Notes: generated by a model not told the origin, from the letters alone. Counted from the first letter of the stretch, positions 1 through 12,595 are shown. The stretch: 64,000 nt of DNA from Symbiodinium natans (GCA_905221605.1 CAJNDS010002293.1:296501-360500), one strand, 5' to 3'. Numbers and translations are program-made.

Positions 1-87
1 AGACTCCACTCCTTGAATCGGGAGCTCTCTTCCAGCCCCTAGAACTCATTGTTTCTACTTCCTTGTACTGAGCGGACAATCCTGAAC

Positions 88-190
88 TTGGGATGTTCCC
101 CCTTTTACTGCCACTCCCTTAATAGGGATTCTAATAGGGATGGGTACTGTAATCCCTAGCAAGGACTGTTCGTTTTCGGGGGAACAGCCC
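88..190. mobile_element. MITE, TTGGGATGTTCCCCC family
   Basis: TTGGGATGTTCCCCC at the left and GGGGGAACAG at the right, with TTAATAGGGATT and GGACTGTTCG inside, as in the copy at 25751-25868. Confidence 0.65.
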
Positions 191-344
191 ACTCCTGGAG
201 AATGACTTACGGCTTATGGGGGCTCTTCCCGCCCCAGGGCCTGCTGGAGACTCTGGGATCCCCCTTGAAGCCACATGGGTGGCTATCACTGAGGCAACAT
301 AAAGGCCCCAAAGATGATTCTGACGAAGGAAACCCATCATGTCC

Positions 345-783
345 GCACCCTAAACCCTAAACCCTAAACCCTAAACCCTAAACCCTAAACCCTGAACCCT
401 AACCCTAATCCCTAGTATAATCTACCCATGACCCTCCAAGCAAAAGCCACGAAGCTGGGCCTGCTCTTGAGCAGCAGCGGCATGATCACCTCGGGGCTGC
501 ATGTTTGGTGACACCGCCCCCAAAAGGCCCAAGTCGCCATAAAGCACAACTGGGGTTTCTTAGAGCTTCGGGCGTAGGGAAGATACCCGGAACCTATATC
601 TCGGGCCCTTATGACGGACGAAGGTCTGTCGATATGTTCCTGGATCCCGGGGGGTTTTTGGGCTTCCAAGCCCAAGATGCCAGATGTAGCCTGCTTCAAT
701 ACACCATGCTGGGGGCCCTTCTCTCCCAAACCCCTAAACCCTAAACCCTAAACCCTAAACCCTAAACCCTAAACCCTAAACCC
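345..783. repeat. CCCTAAA arrays (two)
   Basis: Telomere-type repeats at 345-415 and 727-783. About 310 bases between them hold no recognisable gene. Confidence 0.9.
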
Positions 784-873
784 ACACCCTGGTTCTCAAG
801 TCTGGTCCACTAGGCACTAAGGGCTTTGGGGCCTTGAGGGTTTAGGGCCTGCAGACTTTAGGGCCTTGCTAGC

Positions 874-975
874 TTAGTTGTCCGGTATCCTGGGGAACTA
901 AAGGTTAACCTTTGGGATGATGAAGGGAACAGAGTACCCCCAAAGAAAGGTTCAAGGCTACCTACTCTACTACTT
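874..975. mobile_element. TIR element, AAAGGTTAACCTTT family
   Basis: Contains TTAGTTGTCCGGTATCCTGG, AACTAAAGGTTAACCTTTGG and CTACCTACTCTACTACT, matching the ABC-gene intron at 28343-28450 along its length. Confidence 0.65.
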
Positions 976-1080
976 GGGTTAGGGAGGTCCTGATCCTAGA
1001 GCCGGGCCGCTGAATCAAAGTCCTGCGGGTACAGCTGCAGGAGCTGTCGGGTCTGGACCTGGGTGCGAACGCCATGTTCT

Positions 1081-2160
1081 TCGACATTGGGTTTAGGGTT
1101 TAGGGTTTCCTCCTATGGGTAGTTCTCTGCTAGGGTCCCGTTTTTGGGTCCCCTACTAGAATCACAATACAGAAAGGGCGAAAACTTGTGTGTTCGGGCT
1201 GATTGGCAGCCCGCCCAGCTGTCTTTGCCGCGGTAGCCCTTTTGGCATATGCTATATCCGGAGATCTGCTGGGGCGAACCTGCTTGTTGAGAGTTCCACA
1301 CTCTCACACATGCTATCGCACATGTACGCTCCACATGCCTCACCTTTGTGGGGTCTGAGTCGCCCACGACCCCTTCAGCTTCTAGCGCCTGAAGAGTTCG
1401 CGAGATCACCTCGCAGACCAAAGAAGGCACGGGGCTTTGCATTCCTTCGTGGTGCAAAGCCTTGCCCAGCCTCTTCTGATACATCATGCCCAATTTCCTC
1501 AACCAGATCCTGAAGCACAACATGCGTCTACACAGGGTTGTGCGGCACCCCCAGCGGTGCAAAGCCAAAGCGTGCAGCTGGCACAAACTGGCCAGTCCAT
1601 GTCCCGAAACTCGAGACTCTGCTTGTGTCAGCACAGGGCGCGTAAAAATTTGTGAGTGGAACATCCCACACGTCCTTCACCAGCACAGGGCCTGGGGGCG
1701 CAGTGCACTGCGCCTCGCCAGACACTGCGCTTCCATCATAGACGATCAGCGCATCGTCCTGGCCATCTCAAAGGCAGAATGCGGTTGGGAGAGCTCCCAT
1801 CATAGGGGAGACAGGGCTCTATGATTCGGCGCGTCCTCGTCGTCCAGCACGTCTGCTGCTCTACTCCACACCTACGGCGCAGGAGCTGCTATGGTTCGGG
1901 GATCAGCAAAGGGATGTAGCAAAAGCACAAGTTCAAGCCCACCTGCAGTATGGCCCACGATCTCAACAGAAGCTGCCCGAGCCACATGAGGTCCTCAGCA
2001 AGGCCAACTCAAGAGCATCTACCAGAGCTCGCTCATACCGTATCCAATATAAGGGCCTTAAGAATTCGAATAGGGTTTTGGGGGTTATCAGAGTGTACAA
2101 CTATAAAGGGACCATAAGGGAATACCATCAGTAGTTATTCCGATCCCTATAGTACTCCGT
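1081..2160. other. No recognised gene
   Basis: A minus-strand frame (1113-1664) contains LGKALHHEGMQSPVPSLVCE and continues helical, so a fossil or real exon is possible, but there is no family match and no clear splice signals. Confidence 0.25.
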
Positions 2161-2295
2161 TGGCCCTAAGCCTTTTTCACCCCCAACCTTCGATCTTAGA
2201 CCGGGGCCTCAGCGCCCGAAGCCCCCAGTGGCGTGGCATATGGACGGAGCTGGAGCCCGCCGCTTCGTGTGCAAAGCGCTCGACGCAACTGAGGG

Positions 2296-2617
2296 GTCAG
2301 GGTTTAGGGTTTAGGGTTTGGGGTTTAGGGTTCAGGGTTCAGGGTTCAGGGTTTCAGGGTTTCAGGGTTTCAGGGTTTAGGGGTTAGGGATGGGGTTAGG
2401 GTTTAGGGTTGTGCGAAGAGCTCTGGAGCTGCCCTACCCGGCCACCCGGAACTTACACGTGGGTCTAAGGCCCTCCGCCCTGCCAAGGGTCTCATGCATG
2501 GGTACAAAAGGGGTGCACCTCAACCCTCAACCCTAAACCCTAAACCCTGAACCCTAAACCCTAAACCCTAAACCCTGAACCCTACACCCTAAACCCTAAA
2601 CCCTAAACCCTAAACCT
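2296..2617. repeat. Opposed TTTAGGG and CCCTAAA arrays
   Basis: TTTAGGG with TTCAGGG variants at 2296-2412, then CCCTAAA with CCCTGAA variants at 2522-2617, in opposite orientation. Confidence 0.9.
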
Positions 2618-3959
2618 ACCCCTATTTTGGACATGCCCATCTCGGTTTTCGGAATCAGGCGTTGGGATTTCGTGACTCACTTTCGGGCTTACTTTGGGGC
2701 TATAAAGCTTCAGGCTTTCGGCTTTCGGCTTTAGGATTTAGGCTTTAGGCTCTAGGGTTTAGACTCTAGGGTTTAGGGTTTAAGGGTGTTGAAGCAAAAA
2801 TTGAACAACACGGCCGGCTTCGCGTCGGCCCCGCCATCGGCCGGTGTGGCGGAAGAGGTTGGCGACCTGCCCCCTAAAATCTAGGGTTTAGAGTTTAGGG
2901 TTTAGGGTTTCAGGGTTTTGTACAATAAATCCTATTGTTGCACCCAGACTCTGCACCAAATCAGCTGGGGCAATACTATAAGCCCTAAACCTAAACCCGT
3001 TTTAAACATTTACCCTTCTGACCCCGGCTTCTCCCTAAACCCCTAAACCCTAAAGCCTAAACCTGAAACACTTTTTCTCCCTTCCCCGCCCCCGAAACTA
3101 TGATAGCCATGACCTTAAACCCTCACAGCCGCCACTGCCGGGGGCCCAGACGGACCAGCCATCTGACCCTTTAAGGTCTGGGGAATATTCGGGGATTTCG
3201 GGTTTAGGGATGGAGGGTTTAAGGTTTAGGTATCCTTATGACCCCTTTTTTAACCTTTTAATGGCAGACCGAATACCGTTATTTTCTGCTGAGAAGCCTC
3301 CAGAGTTTAGGGTTTGGGTGGCAGAGGTGAGTCTTAGTGGCTTGTGGCTTCAAGGACACCGCATGTAGAAGTACTCATTTGGCCCTGCAAAGGTGTGTCC
3401 TCAAACCCTCCAGCACTAGTTCAGCGTGTAGGTTTTAGGGTGTATCCTAGCTACATTCTAAGGTCATATCGGGATGGATCCCAGAAGAAGCGACCATCAT
3501 GTAGACAGCTCATCATACGAACCTCCCTTTGCACCTCTTTGCACGGACAAAGAATGAGGGCTGCTGGGGAAAGGCCTGGCTCTTGCGTTGGAGAACCGAG
3601 CCTGCCTACAGACACCACACGGGGTTGAGGGCTTAGGGCGGGCCTTGCCGGTGAAACCTGCAAGCTCGAACGCGCGTCGATCTATACAAAGAAAGATCTA
3701 CCTGCTGGAAAGACTGCTGCAGGCAGCTCCTGATATTACAAGATGATCATGTAGTAATGTTATGATATGGTAATACTGTAATGATACAATACTGGCACGT
3801 TGTAATATATTAAGATTGTTGTACCTTTAATATGGGAGGTTCCGAGTCGAGTCGGAACTCACTGGTCTTGCACAACCTCCGCATCTTTGCTGGCGTCTTT
3901 GGCGGCAAGCTTCGCCTTCTCCGCTGCAGCCTCACCTCATTGGGGTTTTTGTGGCTTCG

Positions 3960-4327
3960 GGCTTAGGGCTTAGGGCCTTGGGTTTAGGGGTTTAGGGGTT
4001 TAGGGGTTCAGGGGTTTAGGGGTTTAGGGGTTTCGAGTTCAGGGTTTAATTAGGGTTTAGGGTTTAGGGTTTAGGGTTTAGGGTTTAGGGTTTAGGGTTT
4101 AGGGTTTAGGGTTTAGGGTTTAGGGTTTAGGGTTTAGGGTTTAGGGTTTAGGGATGGAAGGGCCTCAGGGTTGAGCGCTGCAAAGGACTTACTGGTACCG
4201 GCCGTGTGCTCGTAGCAGAGAGGTTGTAGGGTGCCAGGGACTTTGGGACTTTGGCGTTTGCAGGCATCTTTGCCCTAAACCCTAAACCCTAAACCCTAAA
4301 CCCTAAACATCCCTAAACCCTAAACCT
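3960..4327. repeat. TTTAGGG arrays followed by an inverted CCCTAAA array
   Basis: TTTAGGGG variant at 3985-4030, pure TTTAGGG at 4051-4153, and CCCTAAA at 4272-4327. Confidence 0.9.
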
Positions 4328-5042
4328 TTTTGAACCCTAACCGTGCCAGCAAGGTTCCACTTCTTGCGTGCTCCTCCTCTGCAATGTGGAGTACGTCGGT
4401 CAACGCCGCACCATCTCCTTCCACGGAGCAAGCGAGGGTTTAGGGTACAGGGTTCATGGTTTAAGGTTCCCAGCAATGTTAAACCTTAAACCTGAACGTC
4501 CTTTGAATACACCACCCAAACCCCAAACACTACACTTCCTTCGTTCTACTTGCATAGATGTATACATGTATGTATGTGTGCATATGTGTGTGTGCATGTA
4601 TGCCCATTCCTTACTTTTGGGAGGCTCTTGCAGCATCTCCTGGGACGTACGGACGCAGGCACATGGCAGAAAGGTTCTCCTCTCTCCTGGGCTGAACTTT
4701 CCAGGGTTTCGAGCTTAGGGTTGAGGGCTGAGGGCTGAGGGCTGAGGGTACAGGGCTGCTGAATTCCAGGAGACTGGCTTGACCTCTCACCAAAATCGGG
4801 TTGAGTGCGCAGGCTTTTTGGGGGGTTTGGAGTTGAGTGCTTATGGCGCCCATGGGCCTCAGGAAGTGGTTGGGCTCTCTCCTGGTTGGGTCTTGCAAGC
4901 ATACTACCAGAAAAATTGGTCACTTATCCTGAACATCTGGCGTAGCCTCCACTCGGCACCCAGGAAACGAACTCGCCACGTCCCAGTCTCCGGGCATTCC
5001 TTGTCTTGGATGCTCGCGCGCAAGGCAGACAAGGCTTAACTG

Positions 5043-5130
5043 GGGGTTTACGAAATTTGGGGTACCTTATTGGGGCCCTTATTATAAGGGAATCCTACTA
5101 TTTGGGGGTCCATATTTGGGGCCCACCCAA
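5043..5130. mobile_element. MITE, GGGTTTACGA family
   Basis: GGGTTTACGAAATTTGGGGT at the left, then ACCTTATTGGGGCCCTTATT and AATCCTACTATTTGGGGG as in the other copies. Confidence 0.6.
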
Positions 5131-5317
5131 CTGACTCTACAAGGCTTCGGGCTTCAAAGTGCTTGAGGACACACCAGGAATGAATGGGGGGGGGGGGGTA
5201 TACTCAGCTAGTTTTGTGTACCGGCTCAAGATGAAGCAAATATCTACCGCAGCAAGGGCTGCTTGGCCATTTGGGTCCGGGGTGTGCTGGCTTCGGCCTT
5301 AGGTGCTTAGAGTTTCG

Positions 5318-5620
5318 GCCCTAAACCCTAAACCCCAAACCCCAAACCCTAAACCCTAAACCCTAAACCCCAAGCCCGAAACCCTAAACCGAGAGTTTAA
5401 GGCTTAGGGCGCTTTAGGGCTCCATGCCCAGCAGCGTGCATCAACTTCACCGGCCAAGGAAGACGCGAGCCGCCGAAGCTCCAGCAAACCTGCCCCGACG
5501 CTTCGGGAGGCCCCCAGGACTTTAGGGTTCAGGGTTCAGGGTTCAGGTTTAGGGTTTAGGGTTTAGGGTTTAGGGTTTAGGGTTTAGGGTTTAGGGTTTA
5601 GGGTTTAGGGTTTAGGGTTT
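5318..5620. repeat. CCCTAAA then TTTAGGG arrays
   Basis: CCCTAAA with CCCCAAA variants at 5318-5390; TTCAGGG grading into TTTAGGG at 5520-5620. Confidence 0.9.
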
Positions 5621-6039
5621 GCTGTGATAGGGCGTAGATGCTGTGAAGGTTAGGTTTTGGAACAAGCTCGAAAGCGTCGTGAGGTGCGAAGAGCAGCTTT
5701 GGCCCGATTGTGGAAGGCCATCTAACACTTTTCTCCCACCCCACGCCGTCCAAGGCGGCAAAGCCACCCAAACCTATTCCTTTTAGGGTTTAGGCCTAAA
5801 CTCAAGCCAACTGCTTTCTTTACATAAAACTTCTTCATTCCGTCACGGCTTTTCACAAAAAACAAGCCTCCACAAAGGGAAAAGAACCACGGGCCCAGGC
5901 CAGGGTCAGTCTGGGCAGCCAGGGGCGGAGCAGAGGAAAAGCAAGGGTCAGGGGGCTCAGTGAGGCTAGGGAGGGCCGGCAGAAGCGCAGGGGGGGGGCC
6001 CAGGAGGTCAGGGGCCACAGAAACCCAAAGCGTCCAGGG

Positions 6040-6320
6040 GGGCCAGGGAGGGGGGCCCAGGGCCCAGGGGGGCCCAGGAGACGAGGGGGCCCAGGGGGGG
6101 GTCAGGGGGGCCAGGGGGGGCCCAGGGGGGCCCCAGGGGGCCCAGAGGGCCTTGGGGGGGGCGGGCCCAGGCCCGGGCGCAGGGGGGCGCAGGGGGGCCC
6201 AGAGGGGGGCCAGGGGGCAGGGGGGCCCAGGGGGGCCCAGGGGGGCCCAGGGGGGCCAAGGGGGGCCCAGGGGGGCCCAGGGGGGCCCAGGGGGGCCCCA
6301 GGCTCAAGGGGCCCAGAAAA
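6040..6320. repeat. GC-rich minisatellite, GGGGGGCCCA type
   Basis: A decamer close to GGGGGGCCCA is repeated about 25 times with variation, giving collagen-like G-x-P or GGxG frames on both strands. Composition and the loss of protein character outside it argue against a gene. Confidence 0.85.
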
Positions 6321-6674
6321 ACCAAAAAAGCAGGTTTTTGAGCACCCGCGCTGCCTGGCCTGGCCTGAGGCCCCCTGGTCCCTGGACATGCTGCGGTGAG
6401 GGGTCCGGGTCCTCCTGGCCTGGGGGCCTTGGGGTACCCCCCCCCGAAATGCCAGCCCCATCCAGGGTGAGGGCTTGGGGTTTAGGGTATTTACCTTATT
6501 AAGGGGACCAGTACTGGTCCCCGGGAGAACCTGCTCCGGTACCGGGCCCATCGTGGGTGCTACCGACCTCCTGGCTGCAGGAGGCGGGCAAGCGACCTGG
6601 GTCGACCTTCGCCCATAGAGGTCGAAGGGCTTAAGCGCCGCCCCCCCTCTGTAGGGGGGCGGCCTAGGCCCTGA

Positions 6675-6812
6675 GTTTAGGGTTTAGGGTTTAGGGTTTA
6701 GGGTTTAGGGTTTAGGGTTTAGGGTTTAGGGTTTAGGGTTTAGGGTTTAGGGTTTAGGGTTTAGGGTTTAGGGTTTAGGGTTTAGGGTTTAGGGTTTAGG
6801 GTTTAGGGTTTA
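6675..6812 (+). repeat. Pure TTTAGGG array, about 20 units
   Basis: One of the two longest uninterrupted telomere-type arrays in the window. Confidence 0.95.
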
Positions 6813-7102
6813 AGGCTTTCAGCCCTCAAGACTCACAACTCGTCCCTCCAGGTCGGAACTTCTTGGCCCATGCCGCCCCCACCCCAGCTCCCCCACTGCC
6901 CCCAAAAACATCAAGCAAGGCTTAGCAAGAGCTGGACAGAAAGAAGGCACCCGCGAGCAATCAAGACCTGATGAGATCCGGCTCGTCTTGAAGAGTTCCT
7001 GGAAGATCAACCCCTTTGAGCCCTCCCATGCACCGGGCTACGTATCACTCGACAGAACCGAACGCGTGCTCACCTCAAGCTCTCGCTTTTTACAAGGACT
7101 CT

Positions 7103-7218
7103 CCCTAAACCCTAAACCCTAAAACCTAAACCCTAAACCCTAAACCCTAAACCCTAAACCCTAAACCCTTTAAACCCTAAACCCTAAACCCTAACCCTAA
7201 ACCCTAAACCCTAAACCC
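7103..7218 (-). repeat. CCCTAAA array
   Basis: About 16 units with a few single-base slips. Confidence 0.92.
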
Positions 7219-8333
7219 ACACGAAACCCGAGCCTGCCCGATTTGCAGCCCGTGCAGGGCCGCCTTGGCCTCAGAACTCCTTCGGCTTCGGCTTAGGGGC
7301 TTCGAGTAGGGCTCCAGGAACTCACGACATTGTTGTACGTGGATCTTGGGGTTTAGTGTTTAGGGTTTAGGGTTTCGTGTTTGGGGTTTGGGGTATGGGG
7401 TATGTGGATCTTGGGCTCGTTTGGGGATGCAAGGCTTGCGGTTTCGGAGTTGGGGTTGGGATGGGCTGGTCTTCGGTAGGCTTTCGCTCTCAGGGAGGTG
7501 AGGGACCTCGCGGCAGCGCGATTGCTTAGAGCGGTAGGGGCTTCGGGTTTAGGTTCGATGGATGAATGTCCAAATCATCCCTTGAAGCCCAAAGCAGCCC
7601 CAACTAAGCGTGCTCGGAAAGCCCCCGACACCCACCTGAGCGTGACGCCCACGGGTGCCCGAAGCCCTCCCGAACGCGCGCCGGGATTGGCCGCGGGCCC
7701 ATCCTTTGCCTCGGCTCTATGGAAAGGGTGCTTAGACTTAGATTGCTTTAGGCTTCGAGATCGATAGGAGAGAGAGAGAGAGAGAGCGAGCAGGGTTTGG
7801 CACGCGCTCTCTGCTAGCAGTCCAGAGAGCAAGGTTTAGGGTGTAGGGTCTGGGGGAGAGAGAGAGAGAGAAGGGAGAAAAAAGTGCGCAGTGTAAAAGT
7901 AAGTAGGGGCCAGGAATTCTCAAAGTTCTCTGACTAGTGGAGGCCTGATTGACTTTTCTTATGATGAGTGTCAACATTCTCATCTCTTGTCACGGCTCCT
8001 GTCCACCTAAACCCTGAAATTTACCCTAAACCTAAACCCTAAACCCCAAACCCTAAACTAACCCTAAACCCTAAACCCAAACCTTCCGCCGAAAAGGCCA
8101 GGTGCCTGGGGACCGCTCGCCGGGCCCGCACCAGGTCGGAGGAGGTGGCTGAGGTCCAGTGGCTCCAGGTCCCAATCCGACACAAACACCTTGCAGGGTT
8201 TAGGGTTTAGGGCTTAGGGTTTAGGGTTTAGGGTTTCGGGTTTAGGGCTTTGGGTTTCGCCCGTGTTTTCTGGCTTAGGGTTGAGGAGTCTGTGTTGCGA
8301 GCTTTTGGATGGTTGAGTGCCAAATTCAGGGGC

Positions 8334-8358
8334 GGGGGGGGGGGGGGGGGGGGGGGGG
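8334..8358. repeat. Poly-G run
   Basis: About 24 consecutive G. Confidence 0.95.
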
Positions 8359-8663
8359 AATGGTGTTCTCTCCCAGTCACCACAACACAGGACTAACACA
8401 GTGCGACTGGTATGAAATTGGAGCTACTTTAAGAACATCCAGCTGGAGGCCCAGCAATTTGAAAGTGAAACTCATGTTGAATCAAGCCCTTTTGCGACCC
8501 TAAACCCAACACCAACACGTCTTCAGATCTCCCCTCCCCATGTGCAAGAAGTAAGTGTGTAAGTGTGTAAGCGTGTGTGTGTGTGTGTGTATATATATAT
8601 ATGCTCGCCCCCCCCCCCATGATCCACACATTTGGCCTCGAGAAGGGGGTTTTGGGAGGGGAG

Positions 8664-9318
8664 GGACTCCAGACTCCAGATTTCCAGAAAAAATCTGGAG
8701 TACCCCCGGACTCCAGACTCCAGATTTCCAGAAAAAATCTGGAGTACCGGGCCCCGGACTCCAGACTCCAGATTTCCAGAAAAAATCTGGAGTACGGGGC
8801 CCCGGACTCCAGACTCCAGATTTCCAGAAAAAATCTGGAGTACCGGGACCCTGGACTCCAGATTCTGGAGTCTGTAATCTGGAGTCTGGGGCCGCGGGTA
8901 CTCCAGATTTTTTCTGGAAATCTGGAGTCTGGAGTCTGGGGCCCCGGGTACTCCAGATTTTTTCTGGAAATCTGGAGTCTGGAGTCTGGGGCCCCGGGTA
9001 CTCCAGATTTTTTCTGGAAATCTGGAGTCTGGAGTCCGGGGCCCTGGTACTCCAGATTTTTTCTGGAAATCTGGAGTCTGGAGTCCGGGGCCCCGGGTAC
9101 TCCAGATTTTTTCTGGAAATCTGGAGTCTGGAGTCCGGGGCCCGGGTACTCCAGATTTTTTCTGGAAATCTGGAGTCTGGAGTCCGGTGCCCCGGTACTC
9201 CAGATTTTTTCTGGAAATCTGGAGTCTGGAGTTCGGGGCCCCGGTACTCCAGATTTTTTCTGGAAATCTGGAGTCTGGAGTCCGGGGCCCGGGTACGCCA
9301 GACTTTTTCTGGAAATCT
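8664..9318. repeat. Inverted-tandem satellite, 48-50-bp unit
   Basis: Four units in one orientation (starts 8664, 8708, 8756, 8804), a switch point near 8850-8895, then nine units in the reverse orientation (8899, 8949, 8999, 9047, 9096, 9146, 9195, 9244, 9293). Every unit carries a hairpin, CTCCAGATTTTTTCTGG with its partner arm, and a GGGGCCCC spacer. The open frames across it are a by-product of the unit length. Confidence 0.92.
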
Positions 9319-11440
9319 AGTGTTTAGGGTTTAGTGTGTAGGTTTCAGGGTTTAGTGTTTTGTGTTTAGGGTTGAGTGTTAAGTTTAGGGTTTAGGGTTT
9401 AGGGTTTAGGGTCAAGCGGCTCGGCTAAAACCCAAAAAACCCTAAACTCTGATATCCAAACAGTAAGCATCTGAAACCCCGATGGGTTTTTGGTTTCAGG
9501 TTTAGATTTAGTAGGGCTCGAGGTTCCGGCTTTGGGGTTTACTGTTTAGGGTTTAGGGTTTAGTGTTCAGGGTTTAGTGTCTAACGTTTAGGGTTTAGTT
9601 TGAAATGTTTAAGGTTTAGTTTTTGGGTTAAGTGCTAAAGTGTTTAGGGTTTCGTGCTAAGTGTTTGGGGTTTGTGCTAAGGGCTTAGTATTAAGCTTTA
9701 GGGTTAGTGTTTAGGGTTTAGTGTTAAGGGTTTCGGGTTTGGTTTTTTAGGGTTAAGGGTTTTAAGGATTTTTACAAATTTAAATAACCTGGGGAAGGCA
9801 ACGGGGCTTCTCCAGACCATTGACAACTTGAAAATCCTTCTGTTTAGGGTTTAGGGTTCAGTTTTCAGGGTTTAGTGTGTAGGGTTTAGTGTGTAATGTT
9901 TAGGGCATAGTTTTTAGGGTGTAGTGTTTAAGTGTTTTGGGTTTAGTGTTTAGAAAGGGATTAGTGCTTAAGTGTTTAGGGTTTCGTGTTCAGTGTTTGG
10001 GGTTCGTGCTAAGGGCTTAGTGTTAAGCTTTTAGGCTTAGTGTTAAGGGTCTACTTCTGAGTGTTTAGGGTTCAGTGCTAAGGGTTTCGGTTTCTTTTTT
10101 GGGTTACGGGTTTTAAGGGTTTTTACTAGTGTTCAGGGTTTAGTGTGTAGGGTTTAGTGTGTAATGTTTAGGGTTTAGTTTTTAGGGTGTAGTGTTTAAG
10201 GGTTTAGGGTTTAGTGTTCAGGGTCTAGTGCTTAAGTGTTTAGGGTTTCCTGTTAAGTGTTTGGGGTTTGTGCTACGGGCTTAGTCTTACGTTTTTAGGG
10301 TTCGTGTTTAGGGTCTGGTGCTGAGTTTTTAGGGTTTAGTAGTGCTTATGTGTTTAGGGTTTCGTGTCAAGTGTTTGGGGTTCGTGGGCCTAGTGTTAAG
10401 TTTTTTAGGGTTACTCTTTAGGGTCTAGTGCTGAGTGTTTCGTGTTTAGTGTTAAGGGTTTCGGGTTTGGTTTTTTGGATTAAGGGTTTTAAGGATTTTT
10501 ACTAGTGTTCAGGGTTTAGTGTGTAGGGTTTAGTGTGTAATGTTTAGGGTTTAGTGTTTACGGTTTAGTTTTTAGGGTCGGGTGTAGTGTTTACGTGTTT
10601 AGGGTTTAGTGTTTAGGGTCTAGTTAAATGTTTAGGGTTTCATGTTAAGTGTTTGGGGTTTGTGCTAAGGGCTTAGTGTTAAGTGTTTAGGGTTAGTGTT
10701 TAGGCTTTCATGTTAAGTGTTTGGGGTTTGTGCTACGGGCTTAGTGTTAAGTTTTTAGGGTTAAGGGTTTAAGGGTTTTTGCAAGTTTACATGATCTGGG
10801 GAAGGCACTGGGGCTTCCCCAGACCATCTAAACTTTGAAAATCCTTAAAATCTTATAAAAATCCTTAAGCTTCTGTTTAAACATTCTCAGGATTTTGAAG
10901 GTTTTAAGGCTTTTAAGCCTATTAAAGACCTTAAATTGCTTACGTATTTAAGTGGCTGCCCTTTGCGGATTTTAGAGATTTTTGAAGTTGCCAATGGTCT
11001 GGAGAAGCCCCGGTGCCTTCCCCAGACCATATAGATTTTTACAAATCCGTAAAACCCTGAAATTCTTGCAGTTGTAAATGGCTGTCCTTTTGAAGTTTAA
11101 AGTTTTTAGGATGTTCGATTCTAAAATCCGTGACTTCCTTAATTTTAAACGGCTGCCCGTTTTTAATTTTTAAGGAATTTTAGACTTTTAAGGGATAAAC
11201 GCTTCGAGGTTTTTAAGGGCTTTAAAGCCTTTTAAGATCCTCTAAATCTTGAAATTTTTGAAAGGCTTTAAGTACCTTAAAACCCTTCAAATTTGAAAAG
11301 GGCTGCCCCTTTAAAGGATTTTTAAAATTGCAAATGGTCTGGGGAAGCCCCGGTGCCTTCCACAGATCATCTACATTTTACAAACCCCTTAAACCCTGAA
11401 AAGCCTTAAACTTCTAATTGCTACCCTTCTAAAATTTCAT
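9319..11440. repeat. Decayed telomere-like tract with repeated blocks
   Basis: Made of TTTAGTGTTTAGGG-like text. A block beginning CAGGGTTTAGTGTGTAGGG recurs at about 9860, 10135 and 10510. The right part (10850-11440) becomes AT-rich. No gene is seen. Confidence 0.8.
9787..11370. repeat. Four copies of a 37-bp palindrome
   Basis: GGTCTGGGGAAGCCCCGGTG followed by CCTTCCCCAGACC, at 9787-9821 (partial), 10791-10828, 10992-11030 and 11333-11370. It could form a hairpin. Confidence 0.8.
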
Positions 11441-11616
11441 GGGGCCGCAAGACACAAGTTTCAGAAGCAAAATGCCCATAAAAACTGTTTTTATAGAGGA
11501 TAATATACTAGAGCTTTTTGTATTCCAGTGCAGTTTTGACTGCATTTTTCCGAGGAAAAAGAAGAAAATCAGACAAAGACGAAGACAAGAAAACCATAGG
11601 TGTGGATCATGGGGGG

Positions 11617-11690
11617 GGGGCTGACCATATATATATATTTATTTATTTATTTATTTATTTTTTGTATATATATATATATAAGTAAATAAG
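11617..11690. repeat. AT-rich microsatellites
   Basis: Poly-G, then TATATATATT, ATTT repeats and TATATATA. Confidence 0.85.
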
Positions 11691-11695
11691 TAAGT

Positions 11696-11881
11696 CCTGA
11701 TGAACCTAATTGCTGAGGTGGCCTCCTCCTCGACAGCCGGCTTGTTTGCCTGTATGCTGCACACCGGCAGAACGTCACTTTCGGTACCATCTTCCCATCG
11801 GACTTTGGCGAACTGGTGCGTGGGCCGTCCGTCCCATGTCACGATGCACTGACGCCCGTGGACGGTGACCGGGTCGTTCAC
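11696..11881 (-). CDS. Exon fragment of an unknown protein
   Basis: After GAAAG^ the minus strand reads NDPVTVHGRQCIVTWDGRPT, HQFAKVRWEDGTESDVLPV and CSIQANKPAVEEEATS. The alternating pattern of small, charged and aromatic residues looks like an SH3/Tudor-type beta barrel. No start or neighbouring exon is clear, so it is either an internal exon or a gene fragment. Confidence 0.45.
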
Positions 11882-12305
11882 CTTTCAAGGTCTGGAGTGG
11901 TAGGATGTGGGATCTCCAGGGTACGGGCTCAGAAGTTGTCCATAACCCAGAACCGATACCTGCGCAACCCTCATACGGAACTGGTTGACCCACTGCTGTA
12001 ACCCCACACCTGTCGGTTTTGATTACTCCTGCATTGTGGACCCCCCGGTCAGAAAATTCCCAACACAACTCCAAATCGTCAGAACACCCCAACATTGAAT
12101 GACATGCCAAAAAATACCTCAGGGACTCGATTTTGAGATTTTGAACATCCAACTCCCAAAGGAACCGAAGCGCAAGCCGAAGCGTGAAGAAAGGGCACGC
12201 AACTGCAAGTCTGCACAGCAGCCCGTACGCTGTAAGGGCTTTGCATATTCTGGGTTTCACGGCTTAACTCAACATGCGCTTAGATTCAATACGGGTTGCG
12301 TCGAC

Positions 12306-12369
12306 ACCCTAAACCCTAAACCCTAAACCCTAAACCCTAAACCCTAAACCCTAAACCCTAAACCCTAAG
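12306..12369 (-). repeat. CCCTAAA array
   Basis: About nine pure units. Confidence 0.92.
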
Positions 12370-12495
12370 CCTTGGACACTTGAAGGCCACCAAGCAGCGG
12401 TAAAGGATGCCCCGGCAGAGATGCCCTGCGCGCCATCCAAGTGGCGGACCAGAAAGGGGCGCTCTTCTGCGGAGCAAATTGCAGTGATCCGTGCC

Positions 12496-12595
12496 TTTGG
12501 TTAGCAGGGAATGGGGGAATTGGGGCCCTATATATGTAGCCGTTAAGGGATCATACAGGGTACCGCATTCCTTCACTCCCTGTCAACCAACAGCA
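12496..12595. mobile_element. MITE related to the ABC-gene intron at 22427-22528
   Basis: Left TTTGGTTAGCAGGGAATGGG and right CATTCCTTCACTCCCTGTCA-ACCAACAG form inverted ends. It shares GGTTAG-AGGGAATG and the CATTCC-TCACTCCCT block with the intron copy. Confidence 0.7.

Noticed and set aside
5960-6551. Collagen-like or proline-rich proteins on both strands
   Set aside because: They are translations of the GGGGGGCCCA minisatellite.
8555-9334. Long open frames of 247-259 codons
   Set aside because: They arise from the 48-50-bp satellite unit, are repetitive in two frames at once and have no domain.
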